From the NCBI RefSeq assembly GCF_004119445.1, contig NZ_QICI01000089.1:26263-90262 (forward strand): a DNA stretch of 64,000 nt, written 5' to 3'. The position numbers and the translations under genes are program-made. Shown in pieces: positions 55,340 through 63,004 of the stretch (within the stretch, counting starts at the first letter, position 1; every line of letters starts with the position of its first letter). The notes beneath the pieces were generated by a model. The model saw only the letters and a program-made list of their open reading frames with translations. It had not been told where the DNA came from and ran no database searches. Origin of the DNA: Chryseobacterium sp. CH21. GTDB lineage: Bacteria; Bacteroidota; Bacteroidia; Flavobacteriales; Weeksellaceae.

Positions 55340-56104
55340 TTAATAAGGTAAAGTACCATGACAAATAATGGGATCTTGCCTATATTCTTCAGATAATTTA
55401 TTGATGAAATCTCTTTCATACAAAGAATTTACCCCAATTCCTAAATACAGAGAATTATCGTTAATAAGAATCATTCCTTTAGGATATTGAGAATTGTTTT
55501 TATTTATAAAATAGAAATCATATTCCCTATTGGATTCAGATAAAATAAACGAAAGCATTTCAAAATAATCATTAGTTTCAAACTCTATTTTTCCAAAATA
55601 TTGGGGATATCTAAAATATTCATCTTTAGGTTTAAATCCAATTAACCAATTTTTCATAAAATCAAATACAATTTCCCTATCAATTTTATTGATATGCATA
55701 TAGAGATCAGTTAAGTTAGATTCATTAATATCAGAGAAATTCTTGACAACATATAATGTACGGTTATCCAATCTAGGCAGAATAATTTTCATTATTTTAA
55801 TATAATGGTTAATAGAGTCATAAGAAAGTCCAGCCGTGAACACTACCAGTTTGTCATTTGTTTTTAATAAATAATAAGTAAAAACCAGAAAATTTTCTAT
55901 TGCTTCACAAGACCTTAAATGATCATCTTTAAACCCTATTATATTTTCAATTTCATCTTTTAATTTGTCCTTACCTTTTAATTTTTCATAGCTATTACCA
56001 TAAATTTTAATTGCATTTGCAATAGGAAAATTAACGGCTGTGAAAGCTTTATGATCGATTAAGCTTTGATAATCGCTGTCAATATCTGTTATTATTAAGC
56101 TCAT
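55340..56104 (-). CDS. putative immunity protein, 254 aa
   Basis: The C-terminal 125 residues (NLTDLYMHINKIDREIVFDF, PQYFGKIEFETNDYFEMLSF, LYLGIGVNSLYERDF) match the whole of the neighbouring 130-aa protein at 56111 (DLYIYIDKVNNRIIFDFITD, PPYFGETEYETVDYKEMLSF). The first half is extra. The gap to that gene is 6 bp. No TM or signal. Role by position only. Confidence 0.7.
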   Translation of the reverse strand: MSLIITDIDSDYQSLIDHKAFTAVNFPIANAIKIYGNSYEKLKGKDKLKDEIENIIGFKDDHLRSCEAIENFLVFTYYLLKTNDKLVVFTAGLSYDSINHYIKIMKIILPRLDNRTLYVVKNFSDINESNLTDLYMHINKIDREIVFDFMKNWLIGFKPKDEYFRYPQYFGKIEFETNDYFEMLSFILSESNREYDFYFINKNNSQYPKGMILINDNSLYLGIGVNSLYERDFINKLSEEYRQDPIICHGTLPY

Positions 56105-56110
56105 ACTTAA

Positions 56111-56503
56111 TTATTCAATATCGGGAATTGCTCCATTATAACAAATAATGGGTGAAGTTTTATATTTTTCTATGAATTGATCTGTAAAATATTTTTCATA
56201 AGTTGGATTTACTCCTATACCTAAATATGCGGAATGATCTTTATTAATAAAAACCATTCCTTTAGTTTTTTTCAAATCATTCTTATTTTCAAAATAAAAT
56301 CTATAATCCCTTTCCTCTTTTTCCAAAACAAAAGATAGCATTTCCTTATAATCTACTGTTTCATATTCAGTTTCGCCAAAATATGGTGGATATTCAAAAC
56401 ATTCATACTCTGGCTCAAAATCATTTAACCAATCAGTAATAAAGTCAAAAATGATTCTATTATTAACTTTATCAATATATATGTATAAATCAACTAATTC
56501 CAT
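56111..56503 (-). CDS. putative immunity protein, 130 aa, tandem partner of 55340
   Basis: Corresponds to the C-terminal half of the product of 55340-56104 (PPYFGETEYETVDYKEMLSF, YLGIGVNPTYEKYFTDQFIE). Either a shorter homologue or a copy that lost its N-terminal half. No motif recognised. Confidence 0.7.
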   Translation of the reverse strand: MELVDLYIYIDKVNNRIIFDFITDWLNDFEPEYECFEYPPYFGETEYETVDYKEMLSFVLEKEERDYRFYFENKNDLKKTKGMVFINKDHSAYLGIGVNPTYEKYFTDQFIEKYKTSPIICYNGAIPDIE

Positions 56504-56585
56504 ATTTATTTTGTTTTTAATCCTGCACTAATAAACTGAACAAATAATTTATGATAATAGTAGTAAATTTTGTTAGCAACATTTT

Positions 56586-57053
56586 TTAATCTTTTATCTC
56601 ATTTATATCAAAATCTATATCATTACCATCCACACAAATGAATCTTATATTTTGACCATTTATTTCCATTTTTTCATAAATTTCAGGTAAAGAAATAGTT
56701 GTTAGTAAATTAAAACTTTTCAGACTAACAATTAGAATCTCTAACTCTGTAATGACAATAATAAGATCATCATACACAATCATATCATAGAAAAAATATA
56801 AAAGATCAAGCTTAAGTCTGACTTTTACTAAATTTAGATCAATTAATATAAATTTTTGATCAATTCCAATTGCATAGTTTTTTTGGCTAACTTTTTTAAT
56901 AACAGGCTTAACAATTGTGCTTTGCCAACCAAATTTAAAAATGTGAACATCATTTGATATAATTCCAAACACTCTATCTGTTTGTTTATCTTCAAATAAT
57001 ATAGGTAAATCTAAATTTTTATACTCTAATTCAGAAATTTCTTTTAAATACAT
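56586..57053 (-). CDS. putative immunity protein, 155 aa (orphan)
   Basis: No signal or TM. Beta-rich text (VFGIISNDVHIFKFGWQSTI, LIIVITELEILIVSLKSFN) resembling SUKH/beta-strand immunity families in composition only. It starts six bases after a toxin 3' remnant (57060), so its toxin partner has been lost. Confidence 0.7.
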   Translation of the reverse strand: MYLKEISELEYKNLDLPILFEDKQTDRVFGIISNDVHIFKFGWQSTIVKPVIKKVSQKNYAIGIDQKFILIDLNLVKVRLKLDLLYFFYDMIVYDDLIIVITELEILIVSLKSFNLLTTISLPEIYEKMEINGQNIRFICVDGNDIDFDINEIKD

Positions 57054-57059
57054 ATTGTT

Positions 57060-57145
57060 TTATTTATAAATTTGAGGAATTAGTGTTGTTATTTTTGGCT
57101 TAGTTGCCAAATTCCCTCCGTTGTATAAAAAATAATAAACATTGT
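57060..57145 (-). pseudogene. toxin 3' remnant before 56586
   Basis: NNVYYFLYNGGNLATKPKIT and LIPQIYK before a TAA, directly in front of an immunity-like start. Upstream of about 57145 the sequence becomes the AACAACCC hairpin and REP, so the rest of the toxin is gone. Confidence 0.6.
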
Positions 57146-57151
57146 TTATAT

Positions 57152-57181
57152 GAACAACCCCTGCGAATATGCAAGAGTTGT
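57152..57181 (-). terminator. AACAACCC hairpin, copy 3 (degenerate)
   Basis: AACAACCC / AGAGTTGTGGTT-type stem, followed on the plus strand by REP 5 (57201). Same cassette-border module as 48149 and 50139. Confidence 0.6.
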
Positions 57182-57198
57182 GGTTTATTCTATTTATT

Positions 57199-57229
57199 GG
57201 CTCGAGCGAGAAGCTCAAACCAGCGGGGG
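57199..57229. repeat. REP-like palindrome 5
   Basis: GGCTCGAGCGAGAAGCTCAA then ACCAGCGGGGG. Variant of the REP consensus. Confidence 0.65.
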
Positions 57230-57249
57230 CTATTGTCAAACTCATATTT

Positions 57250-57735
57250 TTATTTGAACAATATCATTAAATTTTCAGGCAATTTTTTATTATTTACAAA
57301 ATCATTTAATGTATCTATGTCTAAATTTATTGGAAATGAAAGTTCTTTTAAAGGTATCCATATTTGTTCATTAATTTTGTAATTCTTAACTAATTGTATA
57401 AATCTTTTATTGGCTTGTACTTCAATATCAAATACATTTTGGTTTCCAAGCATATCATATCCCCCTAGATAACTAGAATCCAAAGGATTATATTTATCTT
57501 TTAAATTATCAAGAATAATATTATCATTAATTTTAAGAAAAGAAAAATCTATGGCAACGAAATAACAATAATCTATGAATTTAAGATTATTACTTTCGTT
57601 TAATTCATGATTCGAAATCCCCAAATTTATATAGGGAATCAATAAATTTTTACCATTTAATAAAACTTTACCAAAATATGCATCTGAAGTGTGAATCTCA
57701 TCTATATTTTCATTGTGTATTAAATTTTCAAACAT
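57250..57735 (-). CDS. putative immunity protein (cassette 3)
   Basis: 161 aa. No signal or TM. KVLLNGKNLLIPYINLGISN, then DYCYFVAIDFSFLKIND and PLKELSFPINLDIDTLNDFV. Starts 2 bp after the corrected stop of Rhs fragment 3 (57738), so its likely partner is that toxin. Function inferred from order only. Confidence 0.75.
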   Translation of the reverse strand: MFENLIHNENIDEIHTSDAYFGKVLLNGKNLLIPYINLGISNHELNESNNLKFIDYCYFVAIDFSFLKINDNIILDNLKDKYNPLDSSYLGGYDMLGNQNVFDIEVQANKRFIQLVKNYKINEQIWIPLKELSFPINLDIDTLNDFVNNKKLPENLMILFK

Positions 57736-57737
57736 AT

Positions 57738-58891
57738 TTATCTTATTTTTTTAAGAATAATTTGATTAATCTTACCATTAATAGGTGTTCCATTTGATCT
57801 TAAATATCCATTATTAACAACATCTTCCGTTTTACTTAAAACTTTATATGCACTTAAGCCATCCGCTTTCCATTCCAAATAGAATTAAAAAATTTATTTG
57901 ACATCGTACCTCTAACTGTAATTCGACCACCATTTGCTAAAGATGAATGTACTTCATTTAAGAATGCAGCTTGTGGATTATTCGCTACAATATTATCTAC
58001 CGAACCTTTAGAGAAATATTTTCCAAAATTACTTACATAATCTTTAATTCCTTTTTCAGCAGCTGTATCAAAATTTATATAATTCTTTAATTTAGAATAC
58101 TTTCCCCCCATTAAATCTACATTTATTTCAAACGCACCTACGTGGCCTGTACCCATTCCAGAACCTATCAGCCCATGTTCAGCACCCCATCTAATACCTC
58201 CTCCTACGTTACTTCGCATATAACCTGTCATTTGGCCTCTGAGATCATCCATTCTTGCCTGTCCTTCTGCGTCCAAAACAAAAGCATTTCTTGTATGGGT
58301 ATCAAACCAACCAGATAAGGGACCTCTAATATTTTCCTGAACCCAATTGGCAGTTCTCATTCTGAATCTGCTCAATTTATTACCTGGTGGGTCATCATCA
58401 CCATTCATGAACTGGTTAAAATTAAGCCCCGTAAAATAATTACCTGATGATGTTTCAGAACTTATCGACATTGTCTCTTTATAAGCTGAAAACATTGCTT
58501 GTGCTGCCTCTCCTATATAAACAGTTCCTGTTTGAAAAGAATCATTTCCATCAGGGTCAATAAATAGTACAGGATTGTTTACCGCATAGTTATAGGGGCT
58601 TAGGTAATTATATTTCTCAGACATTGCATCCATCACCCCCCATCTTCCCAGATCAGGCATATACATCCTTGCTCCGTAATCATACATTCCTGTTTCCTGC
58701 AATTCCTTCCCGTTATACTTATAGCTGTAAAAACTTCCAAAATTAGACGTACTTAGCATACCTGAAATGTGGCTAAGGCCAAAAGGATAATAATTATTGG
58801 TATCAATAATTTCCGGGTTACCTTCACTATCTTTCGCAAAAGTTATCCTGGTATTTCCCAAATGATCTCTGTATTGGTAAATATAGCGGTT
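57738..58891 (-). CDS. Rhs C-terminal fragment with toxin tip (cassette 3), one frameshift
   Basis: Rhs homology begins at ANRYIYQYRDHLGN; the first residues of the longer frame (from 59008) come from a REP/terminator, so the 5' end is cut. Then MPDLGRWGVMDAMSEKYNYL, GNKLSRFRMRTANWVQENIR and GLIGSGMGTGHVGAF, the shared pretoxin. The tip (from 58129) has KGSVDNIVANNPQAAFLNEV and LANGGRITVRGTMSNKFF, like the back half of a Rossmann methyltransferase (weak). At 57867-57869 one A is lost; restored, it reads ADGLSAYKVLSK to KINQIILKKIR. Confidence 0.75.
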
Positions 58892-58913
58892 TGCTAGAAT
58901 AAAAGAATAAAAC

Positions 58914-58936
58914 CACTGCTTCCGGCAGTGGTTTTG
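58914..58936 (-). terminator. terminator-like hairpin
   Basis: AAACCACTGC / GCAGTGGTTTT with a TTCCG loop; same stem as at 50477-50500. Borders cassette 3 and REP 6. Confidence 0.75.
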
Positions 58937-58946
58937 TTTTATTTGT

Positions 58947-58977
58947 GGACACGAGTAAGACGCTCGTGCCAGCGGGC
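58947..58977. repeat. REP-like palindrome 6
   Basis: GACACGAGTAAGACGCTCG then TGCCAGCGGG, one of the best matches to the consensus. Confidence 0.75.
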
Positions 58978-59000
58978 AAGTTTTGTACACAGAAAGCAAT

Positions 59001-59396
59001 TTATGCATTCACAAATTTTACTTTTATAAGTTTGTGAAAAAACACCCAAAATAAAATTGTACTTATAATGATATTATAAATCCCATTCCATAAATCCAAT
59101 TGGGAAGCGAAATATGTATATAAACAATATTCAATACTTAAGATAATTATATTTATCAAAATGAAATATGGATACTTTCTTATTTTAAAGGAATAATATA
59201 AAGGAACTAAAAAAAGAGCACAGACTATAACCGGAAAAAATAAAAATATCCATAGGTAGTAAAACAAATCAGCTACATCCCTAATGCCTGAATTGATAAG
59301 ATAAAAATTATCATTTTTAAACATCATAAAGATGTAGAATACTAAATATTTTACCAATATGTAAAATAATATATTTAAAAAATTAGCTTTGAACAT
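59001..59396 (-). CDS. four-TM putative immunity protein
   Basis: 131 aa with four hydrophobic segments (LNILFYILVKYLVFYIFMM, LFYYLWIFLFFPVIVCALFL, YFILINIIILSIEYCLYTYF, YNIIISTILFWVFFHKLI). Its ATG is one base after a toxin 3' remnant (59398), so it is the orphan immunity of a lost toxin. No family recognised. Confidence 0.7.
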   Translation of the reverse strand: MFKANFLNILFYILVKYLVFYIFMMFKNDNFYLINSGIRDVADLFYYLWIFLFFPVIVCALFLVPLYYSFKIRKYPYFILINIIILSIEYCLYTYFASQLDLWNGIYNIIISTILFWVFFHKLIKVKFVNA

Positions 59397-59397
59397 A

Positions 59398-59465
59398 TTA
59401 ATTTCTTTTATAAAACTTAGATGGATAATTAGATGTATCAGTTTTAGGTGCAGGTATTCCCCTAA
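59398..59465 (-). pseudogene. toxin 3' remnant before 59001
   Basis: GIPAPKTDTSNYPSKFYKRN then TAA at 59398. Only about 20 codons remain. It is in front of the membrane immunity gene. Confidence 0.55.
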
Positions 59466-59545
59466 GGCTTTATATTATCAATTTAATTGAAATAATAACA
59501 GCTTTTGGAATTTCAAAAGCTGTTATATTAAATGATAATACAAAA

Positions 59546-59743
59546 TTATTTTACAAACTTTTTCAATAAGACTATAGCTATAAAAATAAAGACAAGACCA
59601 GTAAAAAATTTAATATATCCTGCTGTCTGATCCTGTATTTCCTTACAGTTTCTTGTATCTCCTATCAATTTTCTAAATAAAAAATATATACTATTTCCAA
59701 TTAAATTGATAAGTATTTGCTGAAATATAAATTCTAAAATTCC
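59546..59743 (-). CDS. small membrane protein, duplicate of 54482-54682
   Basis: MGILEFIFQQILINLIGNSI, then FLFRKLIGDTRNCKEIQDQT and YIKFFTGLVFIFIAIVLLKK. Start taken at MGILEF to match its copy; an upstream ATG at 59788 is possible. A conserved stem (AACAGCTTTTG / CAAAAGCTGTT) follows. Candidate immunity partner of the Rhs-CT at 60045. Confidence 0.7.
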   Translation of the reverse strand, partial: GILEFIFQQILINLIGNSIYFLFRKLIGDTRNCKEIQDQTAGYIKFFTGLVFIFIAIVLLKKFVK

Positions 59744-59793
59744 CATTATTAATTTATATAAAAATTGGTAAACTAATTTAAGAATCACACAAT

Positions 59794-60036
59794 CTATAAA
59801 AGTTTTAGTTTATAAGCAATATATGCTAATCCTATCGATATTAAACTAAATATTATTAATCCAATAAAAAAATTATAAAACCCTTGAGAAAATTGTTCCC
59901 CTACATCATCTTCTTTATTCTTAAAATCGTCTTTTTTTAAATTTTTATTAAAAATTTTAAAAAAATAATATCTCGTATTAATTCCAAGAAAATTAATAAT
60001 TAATCCACCAAAAATTATTTCTAATAATGTCATCAT
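59794..60036 (-). CDS. small membrane protein, 80 aa
   Basis: Two TM segments: LLEIIFGGLIINFLGINT and FSQGFYNFFIGLIIFSLISI, separated by a Lys/Asp loop. Its start is 8 bp after the Rhs-CT stop at 60045, the first gene downstream and thus the most likely immunity. Not recognised. Confidence 0.65.
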   Translation of the reverse strand: MMTLLEIIFGGLIINFLGINTRYYFFKIFNKNLKKDDFKNKEDDVGEQFSQGFYNFFIGLIIFSLISIGLAYIAYKLKLL

Positions 60037-60044
60037 AATATTTT

Positions 60045-61376
60045 TTAATCAAATTGAGGTCTATAGCCAACGTTCCTTTTCATCCAATTTCTAACTGGAC
60101 TATTTGGCTGTGCCGCATTTATAACACCTGTCACCATTGGCCTCGCTATCATTCCCTTTCCAACAGTTCCATTTACATAGTCTACACCCTTATTTAAAAG
60201 ATTTATTGTACCACTTGCGCCTGAAGTAGATTCAAATCTACTTAAAATACTCATTCCTTCAGGCATAATAGAATTTACAGCTTTAGCTCCTCTTGCATAG
60301 GGTGCAGCAGTTGCTAAAGTACTAACCAATGCATCCGCTTGCTTATAATTAGGTGTTCCATCTAGATTTCCATAATTTCCACCCAATGGATTTGCCCACT
60401 CGGGGCGTTCTAATAATCCAACATCAAAAATTTGAGCTGTAACATAAGCATTATTTGCTATACCATAAGTAAATTTTGCTGCAATATTACTTGAATTTGC
60501 CCAACTTTTAAAAAATCCATTACTAATAGAACCGCTAAAAAAGGAGCCCGTAGATATCATAGTACCTGCAGGAGTAGAAAAACTTCCTCCCAAAACAGAT
60601 CCGTCAATACTATTAACCACTGATCCATCTGAATTTAAAGAATAACCATATTTACCAAAACCTAAAAATCCTTCTCCTGAAATATTAGCATAAGAATAAA
60701 TAGCAGCAGCATCTTTATAACCGGCTGCCAAAGCTTGCGAAACTGTTTTTATATTTGCATTATAACTCCACTTTGATACTCCATTAATATTTTCCAAAAT
60801 CCAATCGAATTTTCCAAAAGGTGAAGACCCCAAACCTGTAAAATAATTACCTGATGATGTTTCAGAACTTACAGACATAGTCTCCCTGTAAGCTTTAAAA
60901 GCCTCTTGTGCGGCCTCTCCCGAATAGCTCACTGCAAAATTTCCATCGGGGTCAACAACCATTACAGGGCTATTTAATGCATAATTATAAGGGCTCAAGG
61001 AACTAAACTTCTCAGACATTGCATCCATCACCCCCCATCTTCCCAGATCAGGCATATACATCCTTGCTCCGTAATCATACATGCCATTCTCCTGGAGTTC
61101 CTTGCCGTTGTACTTGTAATTATAAGCTGGATTTCCTAACAAAGTATTATATCCTTCATGTTTCAATCCAAACGGGTAATAATTACTTTCTTCAATGATC
61201 TCTGTTCCAGCACCATTCTTAGCATAACTTAACCTTACATTGCCAAGATGGTCTGTATAATTATACACATACTTTCCGGTCTCAACATTAAAATATCCTT
61301 CTGCCGTCGGAAAGAATTTTAGTACAGAATTTTCATACTGAAAACCACCCAGATAATCTGTAGTTTTTGTATCCAA
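60045..61376 (-). CDS. Rhs C-terminal fragment with toxin tip (cassette 4), 5' end decayed
   Basis: 443 aa. YVYNYTDHLGNVRLSYAKNG, NGMYDYGARMYMPDLGRWG, SPYNYALNSPVMVVDPDG, SYSGEAAQEAFKAYRETM and GLGSSPFGKFDW, shared with fragment 2. Upstream of 61376 the homology continues (NSKVTDYTYRADGVKVKKIL) to about 61470 but has TGA where fragment 1 has a CAA codon. Tip: AAPYARGAKAVNSIMPEG and VRNWMKRNVGYRPQFD. No known toxin fold recognised. Confidence 0.72.
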   Translation of the reverse strand: MDTKTTDYLGGFQYENSVLKFFPTAEGYFNVETGKYVYNYTDHLGNVRLSYAKNGAGTEIIEESNYYPFGLKHEGYNTLLGNPAYNYKYNGKELQENGMYDYGARMYMPDLGRWGVMDAMSEKFSSLSPYNYALNSPVMVVDPDGNFAVSYSGEAAQEAFKAYRETMSVSSETSSGNYFTGLGSSPFGKFDWILENINGVSKWSYNANIKTVSQALAAGYKDAAAIYSYANISGEGFLGFGKYGYSLNSDGSVVNSIDGSVLGGSFSTPAGTMISTGSFFSGSISNGFFKSWANSSNIAAKFTYGIANNAYVTAQIFDVGLLERPEWANPLGGNYGNLDGTPNYKQADALVSTLATAAPYARGAKAVNSIMPEGMSILSRFESTSGASGTINLLNKGVDYVNGTVGKGMIARPMVTGVINAAQPNSPVRNWMKRNVGYRPQFD

Positions 61377-61508
61377 TATCTTTTTTACTTTTACTCCATC
61401 TGCTCTGTAAGTATAATCTGTTACTTTGGAGTTTCAAGTAATTTTTTCGAGGAAATGTAAAAAATTATATGGGGTGTGAAGTATAATTATTAGAACTTTG
61501 ATATATAA

Positions 61509-61534
61509 AAGGCATTGCAATGTAATGCCTTTTA
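61509..61534 (-). terminator. terminator-like hairpin
   Basis: AAAGGCATTG / AATGCCTTTT stem next to REP 7. On the minus strand it follows the lipoprotein remnant at 61644. Confidence 0.65.
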
Positions 61535-61545
61535 TTATATATCAT

Positions 61546-61580
61546 GGGACACGAACGAGACGCCCGCGCCAGCAGGGGGA
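61546..61580. repeat. REP-like palindrome 7
   Basis: GACACGAACGAGACGCCCGC then GCCAGCAGGGGG. Consensus core with two changes. Confidence 0.65.
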
Positions 61581-61643
61581 ATTACATTTTTTCGATAAGA
61601 TTATATTAAGCTGCTATGTTATTCACTTTATCATCCTACTTGT

Positions 61644-62132
61644 CTATTTACATCTACCATAAAAAAGTATTTTTAAATTTTTATTATCAATATAAAGGCA
61701 TCTAAAATGAGGATCAAAATGATTAAAAGAGGGCTCTAAATTATCTATAATTTTAATTCTAGCATTAGACTGATTTTCACAAAACTGTTCTATACTTATT
61801 GAATCATTTGCACTAAATAAATATATTGTATCATTTTTCATGATTTCAACTCCCTTTATATTTAACATTTCAAGGTTCGGTTTATAATCTCCTATTTCTA
61901 TAAAAGTTGTATCATTTTTCTTATTAAAATAAATACTTAGATTATTACTTTTCGAGGCTTACAGCCTATTCAATCCTTGTTTATAGGAATCTATCTCTTT
62001 TTTTAGATTTTCCTTGATTGAAATTTTGGGATAAGAGTACTCTTTAATATTTTCTTTTCTATTTTCTTTACAAGAAAATAAGATAAGAAAAAGCAACAAT
62101 GCTTTACTTCCTTCTAAAAGATGTCGTATCAT
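61644..62132 (-). pseudogene. lipoprotein with one in-frame stop
   Basis: From ATG 62132: MIRHLLEGSKALLLFLILFS followed by the lipobox Cys, KENRKENIKEYSYPKISIKE, then TAA at 61961-61959 (codon 58) and ASKSNNLSIYFNKKNDTTF continuing in frame to NLKILFYGRCK (61644), 162 codons in all. Not a homopolymer change, so a true nonsense mutation or one wrong base. Probably a lipoprotein immunity gene. Confidence 0.65.
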
Positions 62133-62165
62133 AGTATATAAAATGTGGTCTATTATCTTTATTAC

Positions 62166-62440
62166 CTATATTTTTTCTTTTAAAAAAAAGCTTTTTAAAA
62201 ATTTATAATATATTGTAACTATAATTATATAAATGACCACATTTACTATAAATTGCCTGAAACCACTTCTATTAAGTTTCTGACAATCAATTGAATAAAA
62301 CTCAAAATAAAACCTAGGTAAACCCACTGAAAAAGAATTATTAAAAGGTTCCTGCCCAAATATTTTTTGATAGAAAATACTAAAAAAAGATAGGAGAAGA
62401 ATCCTACTATTATTTTTATTATCCTTATAATTAATTTCAT
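62166..62440 (-). pseudogene. small membrane protein, frameshifted copy of 55019
   Basis: MKLIIRIIKIIVGFFSYLFL then frame leaves at the A7 run 62382-62388; with one more base it continues like 55019 (FYQKIFGQEPFNNSFSVGLP, YIIIVTIYYKFLKS) to a TAG at 62166, and the corrected length is 91 aa, the same as the paralogue. Copy of a cassette gene. Confidence 0.65.
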
Positions 62441-62455
62441 AACTAAATATTAATT

Positions 62456-62536
62456 TTATTTTGATGGTACTGTTGCGTTCCTATAATATTCAATAGCTTT
62501 TAAATACCTATGACCATCGGAAACATTATTTACTGC
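62456..62536 (-). pseudogene. toxin 3' remnant before 62166
   Basis: AVNNVSDGHRYLKAIEYYRN and ATVPSK before TAA 62456, overlapping the end of 62526 in another frame. Positioned as the end of a lost toxin in front of the small membrane protein. Confidence 0.5.
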
Positions 62537-62999
62537 CATCATCCTTATAATATTTCAATCTGCCTTCAACGTCTACAAATTTTAAAAACTTTTCTGAAAT
62601 AGCTCCTTTTGTTTTAAAATTCTCTTTCCCTTCTTTTAATGTCATGTGATTCACATAACTATATTTAAACTCATCATCACCTCCATCATCTTCCCAAAAA
62701 CATACTCTACAAATTTGATAATTTCCTTTTTCAAGGATCGTTTTATAGTTACAACAAGGACATGTAAATAATTCTTTTGGAGTGCCCAAAAGATTAATTG
62801 ACAATTGATATAAATTATTAATTTTAGCTTCTATATATGATAATTTTATTCCAGTATATCGATCTCTTATATATTCGAACACTTCTTCTTTATCAAAACC
62901 TTCATCATCAATCATCCTTTCAATTTCTTCAATTGTCATCTTTGAATATTCATCTAACGATAATATATTTATAGCCGAATTTAAATCCAATTCTATCAT
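62526..62999 (-). CDS. CPCC-family cysteine-rich immunity-like protein (cassette 5)
   Basis: 157 aa. A helical N-terminal region (LSLDEYSKMTIEEIERMIDD) leads to TCPCCNYKTILEKGNYQICR and VCFWEDDGGDDEFKYSYVNH, the CPCC cysteine-rich domain (two CxxC pairs, DDG). This family occurs as immunity protein in polymorphic toxin loci. It starts five bases after the Rhs-CT stop at 63005, its likely partner. Confidence 0.82.
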   Translation of the reverse strand: MIELDLNSAINILSLDEYSKMTIEEIERMIDDEGFDKEEVFEYIRDRYTGIKLSYIEAKINNLYQLSINLLGTPKELFTCPCCNYKTILEKGNYQICRVCFWEDDGGDDEFKYSYVNHMTLKEGKENFKTKGAISEKFLKFVDVEGRLKYYKDDGSK

Positions 63000-63004
63000 A
63001 ATTT

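Noticed and set aside
57854..59008. The whole 384-residue frame as one natural Rhs gene
   Set aside because: Its first 39 codons are REP/terminator sequence, and its last codons are out of frame with the toxin end.
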